This document shows, piece after piece, positions 27,038 to 35,964 of a DNA stretch of 64,000 nt. The notes below the pieces were generated by a model. That model had not been told where the DNA came from and did not search any database. It worked only from the letters and a program-made list of their open reading frames with translations. Position 1 is the stretch's first letter; the number at the start of each line of letters is the position of its first letter. Position numbers and translations under genes: made by a program. Source of the DNA: Hydrogenispora ethanolica (GTDB taxonomy: Bacteria; Bacillota; UBA4882; UBA8346); contig NZ_SLUN01000017.1 of assembly GCF_004340685.1 (NCBI RefSeq), positions 57,580 to 121,579 of the forward strand, given 5' to 3'.

Positions 27038-28324
27038 TTACTTTTTCTTATACCAATCGTCCAACACTTTTTGCAGGTTGGAATCCAATTTGTTGAGACA
27101 ATCATCCAGCGGGACCCGGTTGGTGAGGTATTCCTGCAAGCCGTCCTGGACCACTTGGTACCATTCCTCCCAGACGGCGTTTTCGCCCATGGTGTCGGTG
27201 TATTTCATCGAGTCCAGATAGATCAGGTTATGCTCGGGCTTGCCCAGTTTCTTCAGCATCGCGGCGCAGGCCGCCTTGCTCGACGGCAACGCTTCGCCGC
27301 CTTCGGCGTACATCGATTGGCCCTTGTCGCTCATGTAGAATTTGATGAATTCCCAGCCGGCGTCTTTTTCCGCTTTGAAGGCCGCCTTATTCAAAACCCA
27401 GCTGTTGGCGACGATGGCGCTGTAACGGGTGCCCTTCGGGCCGGGCCCCTTGGGCACGAACTGAATGTCGTAATTGATCCCCGCCTGATCGCTGTCGATG
27501 CGCCGCGAGAAATTGTCCATCCACATGGCCACGATCTTCCGGGCGAAATAGGTATGATACTTGGGGGTGAGAACGCCCTCGGCATCCTTCAGGGTCGGAG
27601 AGACTTTATACTTGTACCAGGTGTCGTGCATGAATTGCAGCGCCGCTTTGACCCGCGGGTCCTTCTTGATCGTGCTCCTCGTGCGGGTCTTATCCATGAC
27701 ATCGCCGCCGAAGGTCCGGATCAGGCTGTACCAGCCCCAACGGATGTGATTGGGAAGGCAGATGCCCCATTGGTCGATTTTGCCGTCGCCATTGGTGTCG
27801 AGGGTCAGTTTTTTGGCTGCCGCCAGCATGTCGTCGGTGGTCCAGTTGGCGGTGGGATACTTCACGCCCGCCTTATCGAACATATCCTTATTATAGTATA
27901 ACACCTGCAGCTGAATCCCTTGGGGAACGGCCCAGCTCTTCCCCCGGGGATCTTTGACCGCGTCCAGGCCGGAGTATTTCTCCTTGCTGAAGATCTTGAC
28001 CCGCCGGGAGAGATCCTCCAGCAGCCCCCTGCCGGCGTAGCCCTGGATATACACGCTGTCCAGCAGGTAGACGGTGGGACCGCCGCCCGCCGCCAGCTCG
28101 GTCTTGAGCTTCTCGTAATGGCTATCCCAGTCGGTCCAGCTGATCTGGACCTTGACATTGGGATGGGCCTTTTGGAATTCATTGATGATTCCCGCCATAT
28201 TCTCGGCCGGCTTTTGATCGGCGTAGTAGGCGATCCGGATCTTCACCGGCTCTTTGGCATAGCCGGCTGTGAGCATCGAGCCAAAAAAGACGGCGCTCAG
28301 CAATACGATGAATAACTTTTTCAC
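27038..28324 (-). CDS. sugar ABC transporter substrate-binding protein (family 1, UgpB/MalE-like)
   Basis: 428 residues with signal peptide KKLFIVLLSAVFFGSMLTAG. The mature chain has KIRIAYYADQKPAENMAGII, IQLQVLYYNKDMFDKAGV and the C-terminal YTDTMGENAVWEEWYQVVQD typical of CUT1 binding proteins. A Ca-binding loop DTNGDGKID (residues 176-184), seen in some members, is present. It would capture an oligosaccharide for the two permeases encoded just upstream on the same strand. It lies 114 bases after the MalG-type gene and is the last gene of the operon, followed by a terminator. Neither ATPase nor sugar identity is given locally. Confidence 0.92.
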   Translation of the reverse strand: MKKLFIVLLSAVFFGSMLTAGYAKEPVKIRIAYYADQKPAENMAGIINEFQKAHPNVKVQISWTDWDSHYEKLKTELAAGGGPTVYLLDSVYIQGYAGRGLLEDLSRRVKIFSKEKYSGLDAVKDPRGKSWAVPQGIQLQVLYYNKDMFDKAGVKYPTANWTTDDMLAAAKKLTLDTNGDGKIDQWGICLPNHIRWGWYSLIRTFGGDVMDKTRTRSTIKKDPRVKAALQFMHDTWYKYKVSPTLKDAEGVLTPKYHTYFARKIVAMWMDNFSRRIDSDQAGINYDIQFVPKGPGPKGTRYSAIVANSWVLNKAAFKAEKDAGWEFIKFYMSDKGQSMYAEGGEALPSSKAACAAMLKKLGKPEHNLIYLDSMKYTDTMGENAVWEEWYQVVQDGLQEYLTNRVPLDDCLNKLDSNLQKVLDDWYKKK

Positions 28325-28438
28325 TCACCATCGCTCCTTTTCTTTTTTACCACGGGAAATCAGCCGGTTGAACGGGCGGCGGCCACCTCCTCCTAGCCAT
28401 TGGCGTCCATCGGATGCGACAATTGCCGGAACGATCGG

Positions 28439-29365
28439 CTAACCCTTCATGCCGGTCGTCTGGATGCTCTGGGTGAAATAGCGCTGGGCGAACAGATAGA
28501 TCAGCATGACCGGCAGGATTAACAGCAGGTTGCCGGCGATCTCCAGCTGCGGCTGGGGCAGGAACTGGCTCTTGGCGATCAGCCGCAGCCCCAGCACCAT
28601 GGTGAATAAGGATTGATCGGTCAGGTAAATCAGGGGGTTCATGATATCCCCCCAGGTGCCCTGGAAGGTCAGGATCGCCAGGGTGATCAGCACCGGTTTG
28701 ACCAGCGGCAGGTAGATCTGGTAAAAGAGCCGGAACGGCCCGCAACCGTCCACTTTGGCGGCGTCGCTCAGTTCCTCGGGGATGGTCAGGAAATACTGCC
28801 GCAGCAGAAAGATGCCGAAGGCATTGCCGAAGAACGCCGGGATGATCAGGGGCAGGTGCGAATTGTAGATCCCTAAGTTTTTAAAGATGATGAACGTCGG
28901 CACCAGCGTCACCTGGCTCGGCAGAAAGATCGACACCAGGATGAAGCCGAAGAGCGCATCCCGGCCGGGAAACTTGAAACGGGCCAGGGCGAACGCTGTC
29001 AGGCTGCAGGAGGCCAGAGTGCCCAGGGTGGCCAGGGCGGTAATCTTCAGGGTATTCAAAACATAGAGGCCAAAATTCAAGCGCGTCAGGATCTGGCCGA
29101 AATTCTCCCAATGGAGCGGCCGGGAGAACCAGTCCGGGTTATAAAAGGTGGTCGAATCCTTTAAGGCAGCCGAGACCATCCAGATGAAGGGGATGATCAT
29201 CAGCGCGGCCCCGCCCAGCACCACAAGGACGGCGAGCCCTTCAAACAGCGTGAGCCGGGGCCGCGGCCCGAATTTTGCCGGGAAGCGTCTCCCGGCCGAA
29301 TGGGAATCGGATTTTCCTTCATGTTCCGGCATACCTCCGCCTGTTTCGGTTAGAGTGGCGCTCAA
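28439..29365 (-). CDS. sugar ABC transporter permease, MalG type
   Basis: 308 residues with six membrane helices and the CUT1 coupling motif LSDAAKVDGCGPFRLFYQIY near residue 210. The N-terminal 35 residues are polar (EHEGKSDSHSAGRRFPAKFG), longer than usual. The start is taken as a TTG at 29365 overlapping the stop of the MalF-type gene as TTGA; an ATG at 29332 is possible, but its GGAGG lies too close. It pairs with the adjacent MalF-type permease. The C-terminus AQRYFTQSIQTTGMKG is typical of this subfamily. Confidence 0.9.
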   Translation of the reverse strand: MSATLTETGGGMPEHEGKSDSHSAGRRFPAKFGPRPRLTLFEGLAVLVVLGGAALMIIPFIWMVSAALKDSTTFYNPDWFSRPLHWENFGQILTRLNFGLYVLNTLKITALATLGTLASCSLTAFALARFKFPGRDALFGFILVSIFLPSQVTLVPTFIIFKNLGIYNSHLPLIIPAFFGNAFGIFLLRQYFLTIPEELSDAAKVDGCGPFRLFYQIYLPLVKPVLITLAILTFQGTWGDIMNPLIYLTDQSLFTMVLGLRLIAKSQFLPQPQLEIAGNLLLILPVMLIYLFAQRYFTQSIQTTGMKG

Positions 29366-30318
29366 TAATGAACCCAGCGCTTCTGTAACTTGTTCTGAAT
29401 CAGCGTCACGCCCCCGGCGACCAGGAACAGCGTCCAGGCGACCACCGAGGCGTAGCCCATCTTGTAAAACTTGAAACCCTGGGTGTACAGATACACCGGC
29501 AGCGAGATATCCTGCTGCCCCGGGGAGAACCGGTCAAACACCATCACATAGGTCTGGTCGAAGTTCTGGAAGCCCCACAGGGTGGCGTAGATGATCACGA
29601 AGAAAGTGGTCGGCGAGAGCATCGGCAAGGTGATGTGGCGGTGCTTCTGCCACCAGTTGACCCCGTCGATGTCGGCCGATTCGTAAAGCTCCTGGGGGAT
29701 GTTTTGGAGGCCGATCAGGAAGATGAACATCATGTAGCCGGTGGCTTTCCAGACATTGACCAGGACCAGGGCGGGGATTTGAAAGCCCGAATTCCGGTCC
29801 AGCCAGGGAATTTTTTCAAGCCCCAGCCCGGCGAGGAGGAGATTGACCGGGCCGATATCCGCGTTCAAGAGCCACAGCCAGACGCTGGCGACCACGAACC
29901 ACGGCGCGATCGACGGAAAAAAGTAGATCCCCCGCAAACCGGTTAAGAATTTGCCGCGGAAGAAGCGGACCGATTTGTTGAGGAGAATCGCCAGGAACAG
30001 CGAGACCGCCGTCAGCAGCGGCACGTAGAGCGCAGCATAATAAACGTTGTTGAACAGCGCGTGTCCGAATTCCCGCTCCCGGAACGCCCGCAAAAAGTTG
30101 TCGAAGTTATTCCAGTGCATCGCCGGATTGATCAGGTTATAGTCCATGAAGCAGTAATACAGCGATATGCAGGCCGGAATCAGAAAAAAGACGATCGCTC
30201 CGATGATGTACGGCGCCGCAAAAAGATAACCGGTCAGATACTCCTTCCAGGGGCTTTTCCGTTTGGTCTGCGCCCAGACTCCGGGTTTTTCCCGGAATAC
30301 CTCGTCAATGTTCTGCAT
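29362..30318 (-). CDS. sugar ABC transporter permease, MalF/UgpA type
   Basis: 318 residues from the ATG at 30318, which has GAAGGAG nine bases upstream; a longer reading is unsupported. Six helices, with the coupling motif LYESADIDGVNWWQKHRHIT near residue 220 and the usual YLFAAPYIIGAIVFFLIPAC first helix. First gene of a three-gene leftward transport operon (MalF, MalG, binding protein). The NarL-type two-component system lies immediately upstream on the same strand, separated by a terminator-like hairpin, and is a plausible regulator. Substrate unknown; a GH94 phosphorylase nearby suggests beta-glucosides. Confidence 0.92.
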   Translation of the reverse strand: MQNIDEVFREKPGVWAQTKRKSPWKEYLTGYLFAAPYIIGAIVFFLIPACISLYYCFMDYNLINPAMHWNNFDNFLRAFREREFGHALFNNVYYAALYVPLLTAVSLFLAILLNKSVRFFRGKFLTGLRGIYFFPSIAPWFVVASVWLWLLNADIGPVNLLLAGLGLEKIPWLDRNSGFQIPALVLVNVWKATGYMMFIFLIGLQNIPQELYESADIDGVNWWQKHRHITLPMLSPTTFFVIIYATLWGFQNFDQTYVMVFDRFSPGQQDISLPVYLYTQGFKFYKMGYASVVAWTLFLVAGGVTLIQNKLQKRWVHY

Positions 30319-30502
30319 CAAGCGGTCTCCTTCACTGCCAGTATTGTCCGCGGCCGGGCGGCCCAGCCCGCGCCGGGATGGGCAGGCCCGTTGCAGGCTT
30401 CCGCCCGGCCCCCCGGCCGCCGCCATTCTTATTATAGCGGAAACGGCGCGGGCCTTCTTGAGGCAGGGATCATTTTCAGCCGTGATCGATTGCATAAAAA
30501 AA

Positions 30503-30530
30503 ATGACCCGTGTCATATGACCGGAATCAT
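30503..30530 (-). terminator. terminator of the two-component operon
   Basis: ATGA-T-TCCGG / CGGGTCAT imperfect stem followed on the minus strand by eight U and AUGC, 50 bases beyond the response-regulator stop. Its loop TCATATGACA resembles that of the hairpin at 35453-35480. Confidence 0.65.
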
Positions 30531-30579
30531 TTCTCCGGATTCATTCCCCATGGCTTGGCCGCTCGTCGGCCGTCGCCCC

Positions 30580-31263
30580 TCAGGCCAACTCGTCGTCCAC
30601 CAGGCGATGCCGGATGGCCCAGACCACCGCCTGGGCCCGGTCATGGACCCCGATCAGCTCGTAGATATGGGAGACGTAGTTCCGGACCGTTCCTTCGGAG
30701 AGGAACATCTGCTTGGCGATGGCTTTGTTGTCCAGGCCCTGGGCCACCAGTTTCAGCACCGCCTTCTCCTTGGCCGAGAGGATAGCGTCGCTCAAGCGAT
30801 CCTCTTCGGAGATGTCTGCGGCTTGTTTCGGCGGATTGGCCCCGGACTGGTTCACCAGGATCCGGGCGATCTCCTGCGTCATCAGCACGCCGCCGCGGTA
30901 CACCGTGCGAATGGCGTCCTCCAGCTCCACCCAGCTCACATCCTTTAACAGATAGCCGCTGGCGCCGGCCCTCATCCCCTCGACCACAAACTTCTCCTCG
31001 TCATAGCTGGTGAGGATCAGCACCTTGACCCGGGGGTGCTGCTGGCGGATGAGCCGGGTGGCCTCGACCCCGTTCAATTCGGGCAAGCGCAGATCCATCA
31101 GCACCAGATCGGGCCCGGTCCGGGCCACCAGCTCCAGGGCCTCCTGTCCGTTCACCGCCGTCCCGGCCACCTCGATGTCGGTCGCCCGGGTCTCGATCAG
31201 GGTTTGCAACCCGTCCCGGACCACATTGTGATCATCCACGATCAGCACTCGTATTTTCGGCAA
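30580..31263 (-). CDS. LuxR/NarL-family response regulator
   Basis: 227 residues. Receiver domain with Asp10-Asp11, phospho-Asp57 in LVLMDLRLPELNG, switch Thr in LILTSYDEEKF and Lys in YLLKDVS. The C-terminal LuxR helix-turn-helix reads LSAKEKAVLKLVAQGLDNKA then IAKQMFLSEGTVRNYVSHIY. It would be phosphorylated by the kinase encoded 96 bases upstream and act on nearby promoters. The likely target is the sugar transporter operon directly downstream, but this rests on position alone. Confidence 0.93.
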   Translation of the reverse strand: MPKIRVLIVDDHNVVRDGLQTLIETRATDIEVAGTAVNGQEALELVARTGPDLVLMDLRLPELNGVEATRLIRQQHPRVKVLILTSYDEEKFVVEGMRAGASGYLLKDVSWVELEDAIRTVYRGGVLMTQEIARILVNQSGANPPKQAADISEEDRLSDAILSAKEKAVLKLVAQGLDNKAIAKQMFLSEGTVRNYVSHIYELIGVHDRAQAVVWAIRHRLVDDELA

Positions 31264-31359
31264 TTCCGCTCACCCATCCATTCTTCAGCTCCCGCCCCCG
31301 TCCGGCCGGCGCCCAAAAGAGACGGCCGGACGCGGCTCCCGTGCCGCCCATCTTCCCCG

Positions 31360-32583
31360 TCAGGAGATCCGTTCCTCGCCCGAGCCGTAGGGAATGACAA
31401 TCGCGATATCAAACCCTTTTCCGTATTCGCTCCTCCAGCCCACCTGCCCCTGCAATTCGGTGACCCGCTCGCGGATGCCGGTAATCCCGAACCCTTCATG
31501 CAATTGGTTGACCCCGTGGCCGTTGTCCGAGACCCGGACGCGCAGCTCCCGGTCCCGGCACCAGACCGCCACATTGATCAGGGTCGCTTCGCCGTGGCGG
31601 TACGCATTGGTCAGGGCTTCCTGAATGAAGCGGTAGACCACGGCGTTCAAGGCATCGTCCGCCCCGTCGAACTCTTCCTCGATATCGGTTTGAATGGTAA
31701 TGCCGGTGCACTTGGCGAAGGTCTCGCACAGGGCGGTCCAGAGCGCCCGGCCGCGCGAGACTTTGCTCACCGGATCCCTGAGGGCCGAGACCGCCAGCCT
31801 GGCCTCGCGCAGCGCCTCCCGGACCAGCGCGCAGGAGGAGTCGATCTCTTCGACGGCCCGGGCCGGATCGACTTTTACCAACGCCTGAATGGCTTGCAAT
31901 TTGACGACCAGTCCCGTCAACGTATGGCCGAGCGTGTCGTGAAACTCGCGGGCGATCCGGTCCCGCTCCCGCACCAGCAGCAGCTCTTTTTCCTGGATGA
32001 CGTGATTTTGCAGCCGGACGTTGGTCTGAGTCAGGTAGCCGACCTCCCGGCGCAGCTGGCTCAGCTCCTCCCGGGCCAGATGGAGCTCACGATATAAGAA
32101 ACGGATCGCCCCGGCGGCGACGGCCAGCATCACCCCGGCCAGGGCATAGGTCCCCAGGGCCGGCCGCGGCCGGAGCCAGACATCGCTCACCAGGGCCGCC
32201 AGGCTGAGCAAGCCGGCAAAACAAAGGACTTGCCGGAGACGCAACGCCAGCAAGGAGCAACCCAAGGCCGTCGCCAAGAGCCAGGCCGAAGCCGGCTGGT
32301 GCGCGCCGGGCAGCAGGAGCAATGTCGCCGTGCCGAACCAGGCGAGCAGGATCCACCAGGTTCGGGGAGCGGGCCGCTCCTTATTCTGCCGCTCGGTGGC
32401 CCGCCAGATGAGCGCGATATGGCCGGCCAGGCCCAGGCAACAGGCGATCAGCCCCAGATGGGACAGCTCCAATGCCGCCGGGCCCGCCCCCGGGCGGGTC
32501 GCGATCCAAAGGAACAAAACGCCGAAAACCGCCGTGGTCAGCGCCACGCCGCCCCAGCGAACCAGGGTCCAAAAACGATCCAT
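31360..32583 (-). CDS. sensor histidine kinase, HisKA_3/DesK-type
   Basis: 407 residues. Five to six N-terminal membrane helices (1-165) with almost no extracellular domain, then a coiled coil (REELSQLRREVGYLTQTN) and a HisKA_3 dimerisation domain with acceptor His215 in IAREFHDTLGHTLTGL. The ATPase domain contains FIQEALTNAYRHGEA (N box) and VSDNGHGVNQLHEGFGITGI (G1). Such membrane-embedded kinases sense membrane state or an integral partner. It pairs with the NarL-type regulator. An alternative partner would be the sugar transporter acting as co-sensor. Confidence 0.9.
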   Translation of the reverse strand: MDRFWTLVRWGGVALTTAVFGVLFLWIATRPGAGPAALELSHLGLIACCLGLAGHIALIWRATERQNKERPAPRTWWILLAWFGTATLLLLPGAHQPASAWLLATALGCSLLALRLRQVLCFAGLLSLAALVSDVWLRPRPALGTYALAGVMLAVAAGAIRFLYRELHLAREELSQLRREVGYLTQTNVRLQNHVIQEKELLLVRERDRIAREFHDTLGHTLTGLVVKLQAIQALVKVDPARAVEEIDSSCALVREALREARLAVSALRDPVSKVSRGRALWTALCETFAKCTGITIQTDIEEEFDGADDALNAVVYRFIQEALTNAYRHGEATLINVAVWCRDRELRVRVSDNGHGVNQLHEGFGITGIRERVTELQGQVGWRSEYGKGFDIAIVIPYGSGEERIS

Positions 32584-32708
32584 CGTTCTCCTCAGTGATT
32601 ACGATTACCGGATAATGAGATCTTCCGCGCGAGAGCCGGTTATCCCTTCCCAACTCCGCCGGGACTTTGTAAAAAATTACCCGGTGTCCGTGGCGTGCCG
32701 CGGCCGAG

Positions 32709-35336
32709 TCAATCGTTCACCTGCACATGGAGCTGGGGTGAGCGAAACTCTTCATTGGCGAGCCATGCCTTTTCCAGCCCCAGGAGCGGATCAGGGACTC
32801 CCGCCAGCCGCCGGCCATTGAGGAAGAAGGTCCGCCGGCCCGCGCCGCCGTTCCGGTAATGGATGGAGAGGGTGCAGGAACGGAGGGCGATCCGGAACTC
32901 GAAGGACTCCCACGGCAACCCGGCGGCGGGCTGGATCCAGACGCCGTCGAAATGAGGCTCGATCCCGAACACGTAGCGGAGCAGTGTCTTGAAGATCACG
33001 TTGGAACTGCCGGTCTGCCAGTCCGCCATCGATTCCCCGTCGATCAGCTTCTCCCGGTTATCACCGTAGGAATTGGGCATGACAAAGGGCGAACAGGAGA
33101 CGGCCGGGTGGGTGAAGGGCAATGACTTCATCAGCTGCTCCCAAGCCTGCTTCGGACTTCCCATCCGGAATAAGGCCATGATCCCGAAGGCCGAGGCGTG
33201 GACGTAGGCCGCGCCGTTTTCGGCCGTGCCCGGCGGCAACTTGGGGATCCGGCCCACCCCCGGCGCGTCCCGCTCAAAATGGGGCGCGAAGGTCCTGAGC
33301 CCATACTTGGAATCCAGCCGTTGGAAAGCCTCCAGGATCGTCCGGCGGAGGCCGGTGTCCTCGTCGTACAGCTGCGACAACACCCAGAAGGCATTGGCCG
33401 TCAGGCTGTCGCGGGATTGCCCGTCCGGATCGCGGAAGCTTCCGACCAAGTACGAGCGTTCGTCGCCCCAGCCGTGCAAGATGCGCCGCGCGCCGTCATC
33501 CCGCTTCACCACGGCGTATTCGAAGAGCCCGGTCCGCAAACGGTCCCGGATCCGGCGGTACCGCGCCACCGCGCCGGCGAAACCGAGGGCGTCGACCCGC
33601 TCCAGCAGCTCGATCAGGTCGTTGAGATTCTGGTAGAGCTGGAGGGTGACCATCACCGACACCCCGGTCCCGTATTCGCGGGCGGGGTCCCGGCTCACGC
33701 CCAGCCCGTCGAGGGCGTCATTCCAGTCGCCATAGAGCGCGTGGACGCAGTGGGTCGTTTCATCGATCTGCGCGACCAGATAATCGACGATCCTCAGCAG
33801 GTGGTCCAGGACGCTGTCCCGGAGGCCGCTCGGCCTCACCGTCTTGGCCCGTTCGTCGACGATCTCGTAATAGCCGCAGCTTTCCTCCAGGAAACTGAAA
33901 TCGGCGGTGCAACGGAGATAGGTCATGACTGCGGCGATGATCCAGGCCCCCTGATCGATGAAGGGCCGGAGATCCATGACCGGCGGAACGCCCTCCGCGA
34001 CCGGCAGGGAATACTGCCGGGGGCAGCGGCCGTCGGGGAGGACGAATTGGAGCGCCTCCAGCATCTTGGCGCGGGCCGCTTCCGGCTGCCAAAAGACCAA
34101 CCCCTCCAGGGCCTGAAAGATATCGCGGATCCCAATGAGCGAGGAGGGCATCGGCTGGACATAGCCCTTGATCAAGGCGCAGAATTCCACCTGTTTCTTG
34201 AGCTGCTCAAAAAAGCCGTTCCACACCTTCTCCTTCAGCGCGCCGTCCCGGGAGCCCGCGACGACCGCGCTCAAGCCCCGCTGTTTTTCGGCCTCCGCTT
34301 CCCCGGCCCGGCGCCAATCCCTTTCCACCGCGCCGCAATCGATGGCCCGCGCCAGAACTCCGTCCCGCTCCGCCGCGGAAGAACCGTACCAAAAGGCACT
34401 GTCCAGCCTGGCCGTTTCCCCCGCGCCGAGCTCCAGCAGGAGGATGTCCCCGGCCGCGCCGACCTCGGTAAAAGCGCAGACCGGTCTGGCCTCCCCGAAG
34501 CTGCCCCGCTTCAGCGCTGGCGAGACATTGAGGTTGCCCCGGATCCCGCCGACATATTGATAGCGGGAAGCCGTCTCCTCGTGCCGGATCAGGCTGCTGC
34601 CCGGCTCCAGGGTGAGGCGGCGGCGGATCACGCCGTAGTTGGAGCGCGATTGGGTCCGGCTGAGATCCTCATTGACAGTGATCAAAAAACTGGCCAGCCC
34701 GTCCCGGCCGGCCGGGGGTTCCGCCACCCGCACCTCCCGGAACCAGCGGTATTCGGCATTCTCATAGATGTCATGCGCCAGAAAGGGGTTGAGGAAAGAG
34801 GAGAGATAGAGGCTCCGGGCTCGCTCCGCGCCGTTCCGGGCGCAGAGGGTGAAGATGATCTCCCGCCCGGGCCGGACCAGGACCCGGACCGCGCAGCGGA
34901 AGTCCGCCCATTCCGTCAGGTAATAGGCGGCGTTTCGGGCAAAGACCGTATAGCGCTCGACGCCGAGCGCCGCTTCCTCGTCGAGCAGCGGCACTCCCAA
35001 CAGCGGCACCCGCGCATACCCGCCGCCTGCCCGGGGAACCCCCGCGAAAAAGGCGATCCTGGGCTCCTGACCCTCGGCGGCCCGCAGGAAGGGCGCGAAC
35101 AAGCCGTCGTTGCAATGCATGGCACCGGAGGTATAGGCCCAAAAATTGCAGCCGCTCTCCCCGTAGGGGTAACGGCAGTCCCCGTCGTCGCGGGGGAGCG
35201 ACAGGATTTCGCCATCATCCAGGAAATAGGCCCGCCCGGGCAGCGCCCTCTCCGCCGCGAACTCCGGGTCTTCCTTGAGTCTCCGGTACTGCCCGGCATA
35301 CCGCTCGATCTGCTCCGACAACTGCTTCACCGACAT
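32709..35336 (-). CDS. GH94-family glycoside phosphorylase
   Basis: 875 residues. An N-terminal beta-sandwich (about 1-290; RYPYGESGCNFWAYTSGAMH) is followed by an (alpha/alpha)6 barrel. Family GH94 marks include LYGDWNDALDGLG (residues 536-540 are GDWND, the segment holding the general-acid Asp), KLPPGTAENGAAYVHASAFG and VWIQPAAGLPW. GH94 enzymes phosphorolyse beta-linked di- or oligosaccharides (cellobiose, laminaribiose, chitobiose, cyclic glucans). The preference cannot be read from sequence. No signal peptide, so it acts inside the cell, probably on sugar brought in by the ABC system 2.4 kb downstream. GGTGGGGGGATGTCGG precedes the start. Confidence 0.87.
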   Translation of the reverse strand: MSVKQLSEQIERYAGQYRRLKEDPEFAAERALPGRAYFLDDGEILSLPRDDGDCRYPYGESGCNFWAYTSGAMHCNDGLFAPFLRAAEGQEPRIAFFAGVPRAGGGYARVPLLGVPLLDEEAALGVERYTVFARNAAYYLTEWADFRCAVRVLVRPGREIIFTLCARNGAERARSLYLSSFLNPFLAHDIYENAEYRWFREVRVAEPPAGRDGLASFLITVNEDLSRTQSRSNYGVIRRRLTLEPGSSLIRHEETASRYQYVGGIRGNLNVSPALKRGSFGEARPVCAFTEVGAAGDILLLELGAGETARLDSAFWYGSSAAERDGVLARAIDCGAVERDWRRAGEAEAEKQRGLSAVVAGSRDGALKEKVWNGFFEQLKKQVEFCALIKGYVQPMPSSLIGIRDIFQALEGLVFWQPEAARAKMLEALQFVLPDGRCPRQYSLPVAEGVPPVMDLRPFIDQGAWIIAAVMTYLRCTADFSFLEESCGYYEIVDERAKTVRPSGLRDSVLDHLLRIVDYLVAQIDETTHCVHALYGDWNDALDGLGVSRDPAREYGTGVSVMVTLQLYQNLNDLIELLERVDALGFAGAVARYRRIRDRLRTGLFEYAVVKRDDGARRILHGWGDERSYLVGSFRDPDGQSRDSLTANAFWVLSQLYDEDTGLRRTILEAFQRLDSKYGLRTFAPHFERDAPGVGRIPKLPPGTAENGAAYVHASAFGIMALFRMGSPKQAWEQLMKSLPFTHPAVSCSPFVMPNSYGDNREKLIDGESMADWQTGSSNVIFKTLLRYVFGIEPHFDGVWIQPAAGLPWESFEFRIALRSCTLSIHYRNGGAGRRTFFLNGRRLAGVPDPLLGLEKAWLANEEFRSPQLHVQVND

Positions 35337-35452
35337 CCCCCCACCTCATACTCAATGCGCCTCTTCCGGCTTTCCATTGATTATAACCCAAACCGCAGCC
35401 GCGGGGATTGAGTCAGAGATCACTTCCGGCGGTGATTCGCGGCATAAAAAAA

Positions 35453-35480
35453 GTGACTCCGATCACATGACCGGAGTCAC
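35453..35480 (-). terminator. hairpin with U tract upstream of the GH94 gene
   Basis: GTGACTCCG / CGGAGTCAC perfect 9-bp stem followed on the minus strand by seven U. It lies 117 bases before the GH94 start, so it could terminate transcripts coming from the GH105 side or act in the GH94 leader. Confidence 0.65.
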
Positions 35481-35579
35481 AGCTATCCGCAAGGAGCATC
35501 CCAAAATGGAACCCTATCCACCGTTCCCGCTCCACTTTCCACCCGAAGAAAAACGCTAAATTGGCCGACCCCATCGCTT

Positions 35580-35800
35580 GGCGATCCCGGAAATTCAATT
35601 TTCCGTCCGGAGAATCGGATTTCCAGCCCTGAGAATTGATCATTCGCTCCCGAGAATCGCATTTCCCATCGGGAGAATCGAAATTCCAGTCCGGAGAATT
35701 GAAAATCCGCCGCCGGGAATCCAATTTCCAGGGATGACAATTCAATTATCGATCCCGATAAATCAAATTTCAGGCTTGATAATCAATTTTTCGATACATA
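35580..35800. repeat. 21-bp tandem array, about ten degenerate units
   Basis: A GAGAAT-type core recurs at 35590, 35611, 35632, 35653, 35674, 35695, 35716, 35737, 35758 and 35779: every step is exactly 21 bases. The unit resembles AGAATYGRAWTTCC plus about seven variable bases. Minus-strand frames translate to heptads such as FSGLEIR or DSPDGK, but no start with a ribosome site was seen. The array lies between the GH94 start and the GH105 stop, and the sequence turns A/T-rich to its right (35800-35880). Confidence 0.85.
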
Positions 35801-35964
35801 AATTTCTTTTAACCGATTAATTTTATTTTTTCGAAACTTATATATAATATGAAAGTTTTTGCAAAAATGACGAAACCTCGGTTTAAATCAAGGGGCGGGC
35901 CGCGGTTTGAACCGCGGCTCCGCCCCTGGACAAAAAGCAGCCAATGATCGGCTTTCCCCCGTTC

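Noticed and set aside
33198..35411. 737-codon + strand frame opposite the GH94 gene
   Set aside because: Antisense shadow of GH94: no domain, Pro/Arg/Gly-rich composition, no ribosome site.
30503..35480. The two similar hairpins at 30.5 and 35.45 kb as a mobile repeat
   Set aside because: Each has a proper stem and U tract and lies near an operon boundary; similarity in loop and A-tract is short enough to be convergent terminator composition.
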